Notes: a model not told the origin generated them from the sequence alone. A stretch of DNA of 64,000 bases from Lachnospiraceae bacterium UBA2864 (GCA_002350525.1 DEFA01000022.1:71684-135683), one strand, 5' to 3'. Shown: positions 17,452-26,477, counted from the stretch's first letter. A program made the numbers and translations.

Positions 17452-18888
17452 ATGTCGAGTAAAGCAGTAAGTAAAGGAATGTATAAGTTGGTGTCACCGG
17501 GATATGATATTCTGGATAAAACATTTTTCAAAGATAACGGAAGAAAGAATGGCAGGAATCCGAGAGAGGTATTAAGTGAATTGATACCTGACGAAAAGGT
17601 CATGGTTCTTGATATGTGCTGCGGTACAGGATCAAACGGTATCGGTGTCGCTATGAAGAAACCGTCGGTTACGGTTGTCGGACTGGACAGATCGAAGTCC
17701 ATGCTGAAACGGGCAAGGCAGAAGGTGCAGGAACTGGGACTCAGTAATGTTAAGCTTATCTGCAGGGATGCGACCGATACGGGATTAAAAGATGAAATGT
17801 TTGATTATATAATCATCGGACTGGTCCTGCATGAGTGTGACGAGAACCTTTGGAAGAGTATTCTTTCGGAAGTATACAGACTTCTTAAGAAGGACGGAAG
17901 ACTTATAATACTTGACTGGGAGAGACAGACGGTACTCTCCGATAAGCTGAAGTTTGCACCGATGTATATTACGGAGAGCATAGTGACACCTAAATATTTC
18001 GAGGAATACTATTACAGCGATAAAGAAGCATTTTTCTCAAGATACGGATTTGAGGCAGAGACAAATGTCAGATGTAAGTATACATTTGTGATGACATTGA
18101 AGAAGGCGGCAGAAGAAGGCGAGATGCAGGAAAAGCCGGCAGAGGAAGGCGGGATGCGAGAGAAGCAGGCCGGAATGGACGACAACGTTGAGAATCGGTA
18201 TCTGTGTAAAACTCATATGCTGGATTATGATAATTATATGATCCAGGAGCTCATAAGAGAGCGTGGATGGAAGCAGCTTTCCGAATTTGAAAGAATAAGA
18301 GAAATCTATAATTTTGTCCGGGACGAGATTCTCTTCGGATATAATGTTGATGACAGTATTCCGGCATCGAAGGTACTGAAGGACGGATACGGTCAGTGTA
18401 ACACTAAGGGTACTCTCTTCATGGCACTTCTCAGAGCTGTCGGTATTCCTTGCAGGGTACATGGCTTTACCATCAGAAAAGAACTTCAGGAGGGGGCCAT
18501 GACAGGATTTGTCTATAAACAGGCACCGAAGAATATTTTCCACAGCTGGGTTGAAGTTTACCTGGAGGGTACATGGTATGAACTGGAAGCATTTATAATA
18601 GACAGAGATTATCTGGGAAGACTTCAGCAGAAGAACAGTAATTGTACCGGAGCATTTTGCAGATACGGAGTAGGAGTGGAGAATTTCAGAAATCCGGTAA
18701 TAGATTTCAATCGTAACAATACATACATTCAGAGTACCGGTATCAATCAGGATTTCGGAATCTACGATTCTCCGGACGAACTGCTTAAGGAGCATCATCA
18801 GGAAATGGGACTGATAAAGAAACTGGCTTTCAGATATTACGGAAGACATATGATGAACAGAAATGTAAGAAGGATAAGAGGGAAATAA
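17452..18888 (+). CDS. fusion of SAM-dependent methyltransferase and transglutaminase-like domain
   Basis: This 478-residue protein joins two enzymes. Residues ~1-215 are a class I methyltransferase of the UbiE/MenG style: VLDMCCGTGSNG at ~47-58, VVGLDRSKSML and LIILDWER. A Lys/Glu/Met linker (~216-245) contains two similar AEEGxMxEK units. Residues ~250-430 are a transglutaminase-like cysteine protease domain, with Cys in DGYGQCNTKGTLF, His in HSWVEVY and an acidic residue in LEAFIIDRDY as the likely triad. The methyl acceptor and protein target are unknown. A cytosolic location is likely as there is no signal peptide. The start at 17452 follows CAGGAGATTAATT. I do not know of a characterised protein with this architecture. 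Confidence 0.85.
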   Translation: MSSKAVSKGMYKLVSPGYDILDKTFFKDNGRKNGRNPREVLSELIPDEKVMVLDMCCGTGSNGIGVAMKKPSVTVVGLDRSKSMLKRARQKVQELGLSNVKLICRDATDTGLKDEMFDYIIIGLVLHECDENLWKSILSEVYRLLKKDGRLIILDWERQTVLSDKLKFAPMYITESIVTPKYFEEYYYSDKEAFFSRYGFEAETNVRCKYTFVMTLKKAAEEGEMQEKPAEEGGMREKQAGMDDNVENRYLCKTHMLDYDNYMIQELIRERGWKQLSEFERIREIYNFVRDEILFGYNVDDSIPASKVLKDGYGQCNTKGTLFMALLRAVGIPCRVHGFTIRKELQEGAMTGFVYKQAPKNIFHSWVEVYLEGTWYELEAFIIDRDYLGRLQQKNSNCTGAFCRYGVGVENFRNPVIDFNRNNTYIQSTGINQDFGIYDSPDELLKEHHQEMGLIKKLAFRYYGRHMMNRNVRRIRGK

Positions 18889-18895
18889 AAGAATA

Positions 18896-18994
18896 ATGAC
18901 AGTAGTACTTATGAGTACCGAAGAGAAGTGGCTTGCAAATCTGTACGGAAAAGAATACGATGAATATAATACGACAGAAGGGCAGAGACGATAA
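18896..18994 (+). pseudogene. tail remnant of a membrane methyltransferase (ICMT/PEMT-like), 32 codons
   Basis: A 32-codon open frame begins 7 bases after the fusion gene and ends in TAATG overlapping the next start. The stretch STEEKWLANLYGKEYDEY resembles the conserved C-terminal end of isoprenylcysteine carboxyl methyltransferase-like membrane proteins, in which a Glu-Glu-Lys and a GxEYxxY motif follow the last helix. No hydrophobic part precedes it. It is probably a leftover of a deleted gene, although a translated small coupling ORF cannot be excluded. Confidence 0.45.
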
Positions 18995-19812
18995 TGAATA
19001 ACAAGATGACTGTAATAGTGGATAATACTCCGTATAACGGTATAAGCGGTGAGTGGGGACTTTCCATTCTGGTGGAACATGACGGAAAGAATATTCTTGT
19101 TGATGCAGGTGCATCAGACCTTTTTGTCGAGAATATGAAAGCACTCGGAAAAAATATAGCTGATGTGGATTACGGAGTTCTGAGCCATGCGCATTACGAC
19201 CATGCAAACGGAATCCCGAGATTTTTCAAAGAAAACAAAAAAGCTAAGTTTTATCTGAGAGAAACTACAGCCGAGAACTGCTATGCGAAGAAATTCATTT
19301 TCAGAAAATATATCGGAATTCCGAAGAAGATGACAAAGAATTATGCGGACAGACTCGAATACGTATCCGGTGACTACAAGCTCTGCGAGGGTGCATACCT
19401 TATACCGCATAAGATAAAGGGTCTTGAGAAGATCGGAAAACGTGAGATGATGTATCAGAAAACTAAAGAAGGCTGGAAACCGGATAACTTTTCACATGAA
19501 CAGAGCCTCGTGTTTGAGACGGATAAAGGACTTGTTATCATCAACAGCTGCTCACACGGCGGAGCGGTAAATATCATAAAGGAAGTGAAGAAAACATTTC
19601 CGGATAAGCATATTTACGGACTGATCGGAGGCTTCCATCTTTTTAATAAGAGTGAAGGAGAGATCAGAAGAGTCTCGAAAAATATACTTGATACGGGTAT
19701 TGACTATGTATGTACGGGTCACTGCACGAAGGACAGAGCATACGGGATCATGAAGGAAGAGCTGGGAGAAAAGCTCGAACAGCTGAGAGTCGGCCTGGTG
19801 ATAGATTTCTGA
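18994..19812 (+). CDS. MBL-fold metallo-hydrolase
   Basis: This 272-residue metallo-beta-lactamase-fold protein has the metal-binding motif SHAHYDHANG at about residues 64-73 (HxHxDH), a later SCSHGG and GGFHLF, and a C-terminal CTGHCT, matching the family annotated as dihydropterin-ribofuranosyl-aminobenzene phosphate synthase-like hydrolases. The actual substrate is unknown. The ATG overlaps the stop of the small upstream frame. A second Met at codon 5 (19006) could also be used, as no strong ribosome site precedes the first. The next gene starts 51 bases downstream, so co-transcription is likely. Confidence 0.88.
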   Translation: MNNKMTVIVDNTPYNGISGEWGLSILVEHDGKNILVDAGASDLFVENMKALGKNIADVDYGVLSHAHYDHANGIPRFFKENKKAKFYLRETTAENCYAKKFIFRKYIGIPKKMTKNYADRLEYVSGDYKLCEGAYLIPHKIKGLEKIGKREMMYQKTKEGWKPDNFSHEQSLVFETDKGLVIINSCSHGGAVNIIKEVKKTFPDKHIYGLIGGFHLFNKSEGEIRRVSKNILDTGIDYVCTGHCTKDRAYGIMKEELGEKLEQLRVGLVIDF

Positions 19813-19863
19813 TTCGATGAATTTTGAGGTTTTTGAGATTACGGCGGTTGAAAGGAATGCAAC

Positions 19864-20688
19864 ATGGATAAGACATTATATGTGACAGATCTTGACGGGA
19901 CGCTGCTGAACAGAGAGGACAGTATCAGTCCGTTCAGTATTAAAACGATAAATGATCTTGTGGAGAAGGGGATGCTTTTCACCTATGCTACGGCAAGATC
20001 TCTCGTTTCGGCTTCGAAGGTTGCGGCAGGACTTTCGACCAGGATTCCGATAATAGCATATAATGGCGCGTTTATAATTCAACCTTCAACGGGAGAGATT
20101 CTCTCAAAGGAAGATTTCACCGATGAAGAAAGGAAGAAGGTTGTTGAAACACTTGACCGTTATGGGATCAGCCCGATGGTGTATTCTTATGTGGATGGAA
20201 TAGAAAGGGTATCATGGATACCGGAGAATGAAAATGACGGTATAAGACGTTATCTGAGTCAGAGGAAGGGCGATAAGAGATTTCGCTCTGTACATGATAA
20301 GAAAGCACTCTATGAGGGAGAAATGTTTTATTTTACATGCATCGGTGAGCTTGAAGAGCTGCGTCCGGTATATGACATTTTCTCAAAAGACGATCGATAC
20401 AGATGTACTCTTCAGCAGGAATTATATCGTCCCGAGTACTGGTGTGAGATCATGCCGGCTAAGGCATCAAAGTCAAATGCGATAAGAAGACTTAAGGAAA
20501 TGTGGGGCTGCACAAAAGTTGTATCCTTCGGAGATGCCATTAATGATCTACCGATGTTTGAAATATCCGATGAATGCTATGCCGTTGAAAATGCGGTAGA
20601 TGAGCTGAAGAGAGCTGCAACGGGAATAATCGAAAGTAATGAGGCTGACGGAGTGGCAAAGTGGCTGCTCGAACATGCTCTATTTTAA
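19864..20688 (+). CDS. Cof-type HAD-superfamily phosphatase
   Basis: This 274-residue protein has HAD motif I near the start (DLDGTLLNREDSI, nucleophile Asp in DLDGT), motif II in a YATARS context, a type IIB cap in the middle, and motif IV as VVSFGDAINDLPMFE (GDxxND). C-terminal LKRAATGIIESNEADGVA is typical of Cof proteins. Such enzymes dephosphorylate sugar phosphates, flavin or pyridoxal phosphates; the substrate is unknown. The start follows GAAAGGAATGCAAC. Confidence 0.93.
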   Translation: MDKTLYVTDLDGTLLNREDSISPFSIKTINDLVEKGMLFTYATARSLVSASKVAAGLSTRIPIIAYNGAFIIQPSTGEILSKEDFTDEERKKVVETLDRYGISPMVYSYVDGIERVSWIPENENDGIRRYLSQRKGDKRFRSVHDKKALYEGEMFYFTCIGELEELRPVYDIFSKDDRYRCTLQQELYRPEYWCEIMPAKASKSNAIRRLKEMWGCTKVVSFGDAINDLPMFEISDECYAVENAVDELKRAATGIIESNEADGVAKWLLEHALF

Positions 20689-20731
20689 ATTCTTAACGGG
20701 CTTTAGAAGGATTTGATATTAAGGATTGGTT

Positions 20732-21424
20732 ATGTTACGTATAGCAATTTGTGATGATGAAAAGAAAATACAGGATGATCTATCTCAGCAGGTTAAGGAT
20801 CTATCGGAGAATGCGGATATTATCTGCTATTCAGAAGGTAAGAGGCTGATGGAAGATATCGAGGAGAGGTCCTTTGATATTATAATGCTGGATATAGATA
20901 TGCCTCTGATGAACGGACTCGATGTGGCGGAGAGTATCCAGAAATCTGCGGTTAAGCCGCTTATCATATTTGTAACGAGTCATGATGAACTGGTATATGA
21001 CAGCCTTATGCTGCATCCCTTCGGATTTGTCAGAAAGTCGCATATGGATACTGAGCTTAAGAAAATCCTTAAGGATGCTGAAGAAGAAGTGGCATCCAGA
21101 GAGAAACATTTCTTCTTTCATACGGCGTCTGGAGATGTGAAGCTAAGACTCGAGGATATCTTATACTTTGAATCTGACGGTAATTATATAAAGGTCATTA
21201 CAGCTGAGGAGGAGTATAGGTTTAGAGAGACTATGCAGACTCTGGAAATGTCCCTTTCGTCTGACGGCTTTATCAGAATTCATAAGGGATTTCTCCTAAA
21301 TCCCGACAGTGTTAAAATGATAAAGTCCGATGCGGTTATACTGAGTAATGATGAAGAGCTTCCGTTTGGAAGAAACTATCAGGAGGCAGCTAAGAAGAAA
21401 CTTATGAGAGGAATGATCAGGTGA
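20732..21424 (+). CDS. LytTR-family response regulator (AgrA/LytR type)
   Basis: This 230-residue protein has a receiver domain (acidic CDDE at residues 7-10, phosphoacceptor Asp54 in MLDIDMP) and a C-terminal LytTR DNA-binding domain (ILYFESDGNYIKVITAEEEY to LPFGRNY). The ATG at 20732 is preferred because AAGGA lies 6 bases upstream; a TTG at 20726 is the alternative. Its stop overlaps the GTG of a soluble GHKL histidine kinase. Downstream genes encode an ABC-2 exporter, the probable target. Confidence 0.92.
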   Translation: MLRIAICDDEKKIQDDLSQQVKDLSENADIICYSEGKRLMEDIEERSFDIIMLDIDMPLMNGLDVAESIQKSAVKPLIIFVTSHDELVYDSLMLHPFGFVRKSHMDTELKKILKDAEEEVASREKHFFFHTASGDVKLRLEDILYFESDGNYIKVITAEEEYRFRETMQTLEMSLSSDGFIRIHKGFLLNPDSVKMIKSDAVILSNDEELPFGRNYQEAAKKKLMRGMIR

Positions 21425-22179
21425 TCGGAAAGAAGCAACAAGTGATTGGAAGAAAAGCTGAGCGTAAAAAAGAGTTCGAAGAACTTACCGAAAAGTATGA
21501 CAGGCTTTATTCGGAGTATCAGGAGCTGAAATATTCTTTTGGAGAAATGAAGGTGAACTCTGACGAAATCGAAAAACAGAGCGAAGAGATACGGCAGCTC
21601 CATGAAAGCATGCGAAGTCTGAAGCATGATATGAAGAATCATCTGATGGTGACACTTTCTTATCTGAATGATGGAGATGAGGAATCGGCGCGCTCATACA
21701 TTTCCCAAATAATAAATAAGCTGAATGCCATACATAGTTATATAGAGACAGGGAATTCTCTCCTGAATCATATACTGAACGAAAAGCTCTCCGAAGCGCG
21801 GGAAAGCGGGATAGATGTAAAGGCCGAGGTTGAGAATCTGGCCTTCGAAAGAATGGAGAGTATGGACTTTTCGGCACTTCTGTCCAATATGCTGGATAAT
21901 GCGATCCGCGCATGTATTATAGAGAGGGATAGCGGAAAGCCTTCCGAAATAATAGTGAAGATATATAAAAGCAAAGGGTATGATTCCATAGTTGTAAAGA
22001 ATAGAATATCCGCATCCGTACTGGCAGACAATCCGGAGCTCAATACTACCCAAGATGATCCGGACGAACATGGAAAAGGTGTTCCTCAGATTAGAAGCAT
22101 ATCTGAGAAGTATGAGGGCATGTGTGATTTCTATGAAGAGGATGGTTACTTTATATCATGTGCGTTTATCCCAATATAG
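21421..22179 (+). CDS. GHKL-type sensor histidine kinase, apparently soluble
   Basis: This 252-residue kinase starts with GTG in a GTGA overlap with the response regulator gene. Residues ~1-65 are a charged coiled-coil region. The H-box SLKHDMKNHL (His69) and an AgrC/DcuS-like GHKL ATPase domain follow: N-box MLDNAIRACI at about 155 and GKGVPQIRSI near the end. No transmembrane segment is present, although most AgrC-type partners have five or six. The signal may therefore be cytoplasmic, or it may dock to a membrane partner such as the downstream ABC-2 permeases (inference). Confidence 0.88.
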   Translation: MIGKKQQVIGRKAERKKEFEELTEKYDRLYSEYQELKYSFGEMKVNSDEIEKQSEEIRQLHESMRSLKHDMKNHLMVTLSYLNDGDEESARSYISQIINKLNAIHSYIETGNSLLNHILNEKLSEARESGIDVKAEVENLAFERMESMDFSALLSNMLDNAIRACIIERDSGKPSEIIVKIYKSKGYDSIVVKNRISASVLADNPELNTTQDDPDEHGKGVPQIRSISEKYEGMCDFYEEDGYFISCAFIPI

Positions 22180-22195
22180 ATACTGTTTATCCCAC

Positions 22196-22236
22196 AGCCC
22201 TTGCAGGTTCGTTTTGCAAGGGCTATTCTGATTTTT
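22196..22236 (+). terminator. hairpin terminator between kinase and ABC genes
   Basis: AGCCCTTGCA (22196-22205) and TGCAAGGGCT (22215-22224) form a perfect 10-bp stem with a 9-base loop, followed by ATTCTGATTTTT. It may attenuate read-through into the ABC genes. Confidence 0.8.
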
Positions 22237-22248
22237 GTCGAGGTACTT

Positions 22249-23130
22249 ATGATCAATATTGAAAATGTATCAAAGTTCAGATTATCCGATATATCACTCA
22301 GCATTCCGAGGGGGTATGTAGTCGGACTGATAGGTGCTACCGGTTCGGGTAAGACTACGCTGGTGAAGTTATCTGCCGGACTTCTTCTTCCGGAAACCGG
22401 AAGAGTAAGTGTGATGGGACAAAATCCGGTAAAAAACCGGGGCAGATACGGCACAAGACTGAGTGTATTTATCACGGGCATTCCGCTGATAGAGCGTGAC
22501 GACAGTGCCCTTATCGGTATGGATATGATGAGAAATTACTATTCCATATCAAAGGATAAGTTTATCCGGGATTATGCGGAGCTTTCCGAAAGATTCGGGT
22601 TCAGAGATTATGAAAATGAAAAGCTGAAGAATCTTTCCGCGGGACAGAGAAGGAGAGTGGAACTTGCGGCAGCATTTATCCTGAATTCCGAACTTATAAT
22701 CTTAGATGAACCCGATGTCGGACTGGACGAAGCGGGAAAACAGGTTTTTGAGGATATAGTGAAGGAAAAAGTAAAACAGGGTGTTACATTTCTTATCACT
22801 TCCCATAATCTGACCGAGGTTTCAAATCTAAGTGATAGACTGGCCGTACTGTCGGAGGGAAAACTTATGTTTTACGGGAACGAGAGAATGCTGAGAAGTC
22901 GGTATCTTCCCGTTAATACCATGACGGTAACATATGATGGTGCGATTCCGAATATCGATGATCTTCCGATCGTGAGATACAGGATTGACGGAAACACAGT
23001 TTCTTATGATTATAATTCGAAGTACATCACAGCTTCCGAACTTATAAATGTACTTATGAAACAGGTGAGAGTACTTGATGTGAAGATCAAAAAGCCGGAC
23101 CTCGAACAGATAATATTAAACAGGAGTTAG
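22249..23130 (+). CDS. ABC transporter ATP-binding protein (exporter type), first of two
   Basis: This 293-residue protein has a single ABC ATPase domain: Walker A GATGSGKTT, signature LSAGQRRRVEL, Walker B LIILDEPDVGLD and switch His in ITSHN. A C-terminal extension of about 80 residues is present, as in drug-efflux ATPases. The ATG at 22249 is used; a TTG frame extending upstream runs through the terminator hairpin and is rejected. It is followed after 4 bases by a second exporter ATPase and two ABC-2 permeases, suggesting an asymmetric transporter with two different ATPases, or a second ATPase working with another pump. The substrate is unknown. Confidence 0.9.
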   Translation: MINIENVSKFRLSDISLSIPRGYVVGLIGATGSGKTTLVKLSAGLLLPETGRVSVMGQNPVKNRGRYGTRLSVFITGIPLIERDDSALIGMDMMRNYYSISKDKFIRDYAELSERFGFRDYENEKLKNLSAGQRRRVELAAAFILNSELIILDEPDVGLDEAGKQVFEDIVKEKVKQGVTFLITSHNLTEVSNLSDRLAVLSEGKLMFYGNERMLRSRYLPVNTMTVTYDGAIPNIDDLPIVRYRIDGNTVSYDYNSKYITASELINVLMKQVRVLDVKIKKPDLEQIILNRS

Positions 23131-23134
23131 TCAA

Positions 23135-24121
23135 ATGAGTTTTATCGAAGTGGATAATATCTATAAAAAGTATAAGATCAGTAAGAGAAAGAGCGGCATC
23201 CCGGGGATGATAGCCAATCTCTTTGTTCCGAAGTTTGAGGATAAAGAGGCTGTTAAAGATATCAGCTTCTCTATAGAAAAGGGGGAAATGGTCGGATTCG
23301 TCGGACCGAACGGAGCGGGAAAATCAACTACTATCAAGATGCTGTCCGGAATTCTCTATCCGGACAGCGGAAGTATAAGTGTTGACGGAATCATTCCTTA
23401 CAAGCAGAGAAAGGAATATGTCGGAAGAATCGGAGTTGTATTCGGTCAGAAGTCGCAGCTTCAGTGGGACCTTCCGGTAATAGACAGCTTTGAACTTCTT
23501 AAAGCAATTTACAGAGTTCCGGAGGGCATTTATAGGAAGAATCTGGACAGATATACGGAGCTTCTCGATATGGGCAAATTCCTTAAACAGCCTGTAAGGC
23601 AGCTTTCTCTGGGACAGAGAATGAGAGCCGATATCGCGGCGGCACTGCTTCATTCGCCCGAGATAGTATTCTTTGATGAACCTACGATCGGAGTAGATGT
23701 TGTGGGCAAGGAAAATATAAGGAGCTTCATCAGAGAGCTGAACGCGGAAGATGGAGTTACAATGCTTTTTACAACACATGATATGCAGGATATAGAGAAA
23801 ACCTGTAACAGGCTTATCATCATCAACAAAGGATCGAAGATTTATGACGGAACATTGGAAGGAGTAAGAAGTCTTCACGGATCGTCCAGGCAGCTTGATG
23901 TATTCTTTGCAAATGATGTGAGCATAAATCCTATCCCTGATGTGGAGATAGAGGAAGTGGATAAGAGACACAGTCAGTTTATATTTGACGGGAAGAAGGT
24001 TCATATAAATGACCTGATGTCACATCTTCTCACAACTTATAATGTAAAAGATATGAGTATAGCAGAACCTGATATAGACAGTATTATCAGGAAGATTTAC
24101 AGCAAGGAAAAGGTGGCATGA
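23135..24121 (+). CDS. ABC-2 transporter ATP-binding protein (COG4586-like)
   Basis: This 328-residue ATPase has Walker A GPNGAGKSTT, signature LSLGQRMRADIAAA, Walker B IVFFDEPTIGVD and an H-loop TTHDMQD. The VVFGQKSQLQWDLP Q-loop region is characteristic of the family that accompanies the paired ABC-2 permeases found downstream. The ATG at 23135 follows CAGGAGTTAGTCAA. The stop overlaps the permease start. It probably drives export of a peptide, lipid or drug; no specific substrate is evident. Confidence 0.93.
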   Translation: MSFIEVDNIYKKYKISKRKSGIPGMIANLFVPKFEDKEAVKDISFSIEKGEMVGFVGPNGAGKSTTIKMLSGILYPDSGSISVDGIIPYKQRKEYVGRIGVVFGQKSQLQWDLPVIDSFELLKAIYRVPEGIYRKNLDRYTELLDMGKFLKQPVRQLSLGQRMRADIAAALLHSPEIVFFDEPTIGVDVVGKENIRSFIRELNAEDGVTMLFTTHDMQDIEKTCNRLIIINKGSKIYDGTLEGVRSLHGSSRQLDVFFANDVSINPIPDVEIEEVDKRHSQFIFDGKKVHINDLMSHLLTTYNVKDMSIAEPDIDSIIRKIYSKEKVA

Positions 24122-24915
24122 TGAAACTCGGTGCATATCTCGCTTATGCTAAGAAAACATTCTTAGGAAAAAGTGCATACAGATTCGATCACCTGATGGG
24201 CATACTTTCAACCGTTCTGCAGTTCTTTATATTTTACGAGATATACAGGGCTCTTTACGGAAGCGGACAAAGCGTGGACGGAATTACCATGTCCATGGTG
24301 ACAACCAATTTCGTACTGTCTCTCGGACTCAGCACGATATTTTCACCGAATGATTATTTCCTGCCGAGCAGAATATGGGACGGAAGTATATCTACGGAAC
24401 TGCTTCGCCCTATGAGTTTTAAGGGAAGAATGGTAGCAGAAAATATGGGTGAGTCATTCTTCAATCTTATCTTTAAATTTATACCGGTGCTTCTGATAGC
24501 TGTCTTTACAACGGGAATGGAGAAGCCTGCCGGAGCACTTAATATGATACTCTTTGCTGTAAGTGCACTGCTTGGTTATGGCGTACTGTGGACCATCAGT
24601 TTTCTGGTTCAGATGACGGCTTTCTGGCTGATAAATATATGGAGCCTTATAACTATTAAGGATGTTCTGGTAAATGTACTATCAGGCAAGATGATACCGC
24701 TGTGGTTTATGCCTCTCTGGATGAGCGCGGTGCTTAAGTTTACTCCGTTCGCATCCATATATTTTACACCGGTTGAAATCTACCTCGGGCAGCTTACAGG
24801 CAGGGAAACTCTGTTTAAATGCCTGATCCAGATAGCGTGGATAGTGGTTATATTTCTTCTTGGAAATATACTTTGGAACAAAGGCCAGAAGAAACTGGTG
24901 GTTCAGGGAGGATAA
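24118..24915 (+). CDS. ABC-2 family permease (COG4587-like)
   Basis: This 265-residue membrane protein has about six helices. The start ATGATG overlaps the ATPase stop by 4 bases. The N-terminal part (AYLAYAKKTFLGKSAYRFDH) and the RIWDGSISTELLRP cytoplasmic loop match the permease family found with COG4586 ATPases. It forms the membrane channel together with the next permease. Confidence 0.9.
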   Translation: MMKLGAYLAYAKKTFLGKSAYRFDHLMGILSTVLQFFIFYEIYRALYGSGQSVDGITMSMVTTNFVLSLGLSTIFSPNDYFLPSRIWDGSISTELLRPMSFKGRMVAENMGESFFNLIFKFIPVLLIAVFTTGMEKPAGALNMILFAVSALLGYGVLWTISFLVQMTAFWLINIWSLITIKDVLVNVLSGKMIPLWFMPLWMSAVLKFTPFASIYFTPVEIYLGQLTGRETLFKCLIQIAWIVVIFLLGNILWNKGQKKLVVQGG

Positions 24916-24919
24916 GGAA

Positions 24920-25726
24920 TTGGGTGATACTTTACATTTAATAGCTGCATACAGTAAGACAACCGCAAAAGCCTGGTTTCAATACAGAGTTGATGCATTT
25001 CTCAGATCACTCGCCGTATTCCTTCGAGAAGCAACGGGAATAATAGTGATTTATTTCACGCTGCTTAAGTTTGATACCCTGAGTGGCTGGAATATTTACG
25101 AAATGTTATTTCTGTTCAGTCTGCTCTTTCTGACATATGGAATCATGATCATCTTCTTTACAGGTCTCAGAGACTTTGGAAAGACCGTGAGGGACGGAAG
25201 TTTTGACAGATTTATGCTGAGACCGAGAGGACTTCTCTTTCAGATTATTTTCGTAAATGCGGACTGGTTTGCGGCAATCGGACACGGAGGCCTGGGAATA
25301 ACGCTGTTTTTACTTTCAGCAGGTAAGATAGGAATAAAATGGGGCGGCGCAAATATCGGTTACTATCTTGTGACCATTGCGGGCGGTGTGATGATCCAGG
25401 GAGCGGTATTCCTCTTTATCGCAACACTGAATATATTTCTTCTTCAGACTGACAGCCTAAAGGAAATGCTCTACTGGGATATGCGTAAGTTTGCCGGCTA
25501 TCCGATCAGCATATTTAATAAGCTGATTCAGACACTCATGATATATGTTATGCCGTTTGCTTTTGTAAATTATTTCCCGGCCCAGTATTTCCTGAGGAAA
25601 GAGGATATGGCTGCCTACCCGGAGGTGTATATTTACCTTACACCTGTTGTCGGTATAGTGATGTATATTCTTGCATATCTGTTCTGGAGGTATTCCATAA
25701 GATACTATAAGAGTTCGGGAAACTAG
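24920..25726 (+). CDS. ABC-2 family permease (COG3694-like), TTG start
   Basis: This membrane protein of about 268 residues has six predicted helices and the loop FGKTVRDGSFDRFMLRPRG, the counterpart of the loop in the preceding permease. The start is placed at TTG 24920 because GGGAGGA lies 7 bases upstream. A longer frame back to 24860 would overlap the previous gene and lose this site. It is the last gene of the + strand exporter operon and converges on the TetR gene. Confidence 0.87.
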   Translation: MGDTLHLIAAYSKTTAKAWFQYRVDAFLRSLAVFLREATGIIVIYFTLLKFDTLSGWNIYEMLFLFSLLFLTYGIMIIFFTGLRDFGKTVRDGSFDRFMLRPRGLLFQIIFVNADWFAAIGHGGLGITLFLLSAGKIGIKWGGANIGYYLVTIAGGVMIQGAVFLFIATLNIFLLQTDSLKEMLYWDMRKFAGYPISIFNKLIQTLMIYVMPFAFVNYFPAQYFLRKEDMAAYPEVYIYLTPVVGIVMYILAYLFWRYSIRYYKSSGN

Positions 25727-25730
25727 GAAG

Positions 25731-26279
25731 CTACGGATTAATGCGCTTCAGATATTCTTCAAGTGTATTTTTGATCTTCTCGGGAGAATCGGTCATTCCG
25801 CGTTCAACCCACTTGAAGATAATATTCCATATGGCTCCTATATTAAAAGCAATCAGGTAATCCGGTTCGAGGCTGCCGATCATCTTTGCAAAAGGGTTAG
25901 TGCTCATATCCATGCAGCTGTTTAGTTCCGGGATTACAGCATTCAGTTTGAGAAGCAGAAGATACAGGAGATTATTCTTATGGAGCAGACCTAGCAGCTC
26001 TCTGTTCCGGTCACAGAACTCGAATATTACCGATAGCGGCCCGTCGGGTGACATGGTGAGAGCTTCGACATAGTTCCGTATGGCTTCGGTAATAACAGAA
26101 TCCAGAACATCATCTTTCGATGAAAAATTATTATAAAATGTTTTCCGTTCAAGCGTTGTTTCGAGGACTATCTGCTTAACGGATATCTCAGAATAAGAGT
26201 GATCCTGCATTAATTTAATTAATGCATCGGTGATCTCTTTTTTTGATCTTATGGCAGAAGGATTAGTGGATTTGTTCAT
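25731..26279 (-). CDS. TetR/AcrR-family regulator
   Basis: This 182-residue regulator on the - strand has the TetR helix-turn-helix at about residues 8-50 (ITDALIKLMQDHSYSEISVK, then TLERKTFYNNFSSKDDVL), with a C-terminal dimerisation/ligand domain. The start at 26279 is supported by AAGGAGAATACC directly upstream; a start 7 codons earlier would lose it. It is transcribed divergently from the HXXEE membrane gene, and TACACA/TGTGTA palindromes in the shared region are its likely operators. It also converges with the ABC-2 exporter operon. Confidence 0.92.
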   Translation of the reverse strand: MNKSTNPSAIRSKKEITDALIKLMQDHSYSEISVKQIVLETTLERKTFYNNFSSKDDVLDSVITEAIRNYVEALTMSPDGPLSVIFEFCDRNRELLGLLHKNNLLYLLLLKLNAVIPELNSCMDMSTNPFAKMIGSLEPDYLIAFNIGAIWNIIFKWVERGMTDSPEKIKNTLEEYLKRINP

Positions 26280-26362
26280 GGTATTCTCCTTATATTGCAT
26301 GATAGGTACTTAACTTGTGAAGAAAGATGTACCAATTATGATGAAAGCAGATTGAGCCGCTC

Positions 26363-26462
26363 TAAATTACACATATTTATAAAATTGTGTATCTTTCTCC
26401 GAGAGTATTTACTCCCACTGATTCATAATGTATCATACATCTAAAAAGTACACAAGTGTGTA
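26363..26462 (+). promoter_or_regulatory. promoter/operator region of the HXXEE gene (element copy 1)
   Basis: A 52-base element (26363-26414) contains TACACA (26368-26373) and TGTGTA (26386-26391) 12 bases apart. It is followed by TTTACT (26408-26413), a 17-base spacer and TATCAT (26431-26436). The palindrome TACACA-AG-TGTGTA (26449-26462) lies just after the expected transcription start. A near copy of the same arrangement occurs at 32606-32679. Confidence 0.72.
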
Positions 26463-26477
26463 ATTATGGAGGGTGCT

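Noticed and set aside
18037..19080. 347-codon - strand frame opposite the fusion gene and MBL gene
   Set aside because: Composition is a mirror of the + strand genes, with no start signal or family similarity.
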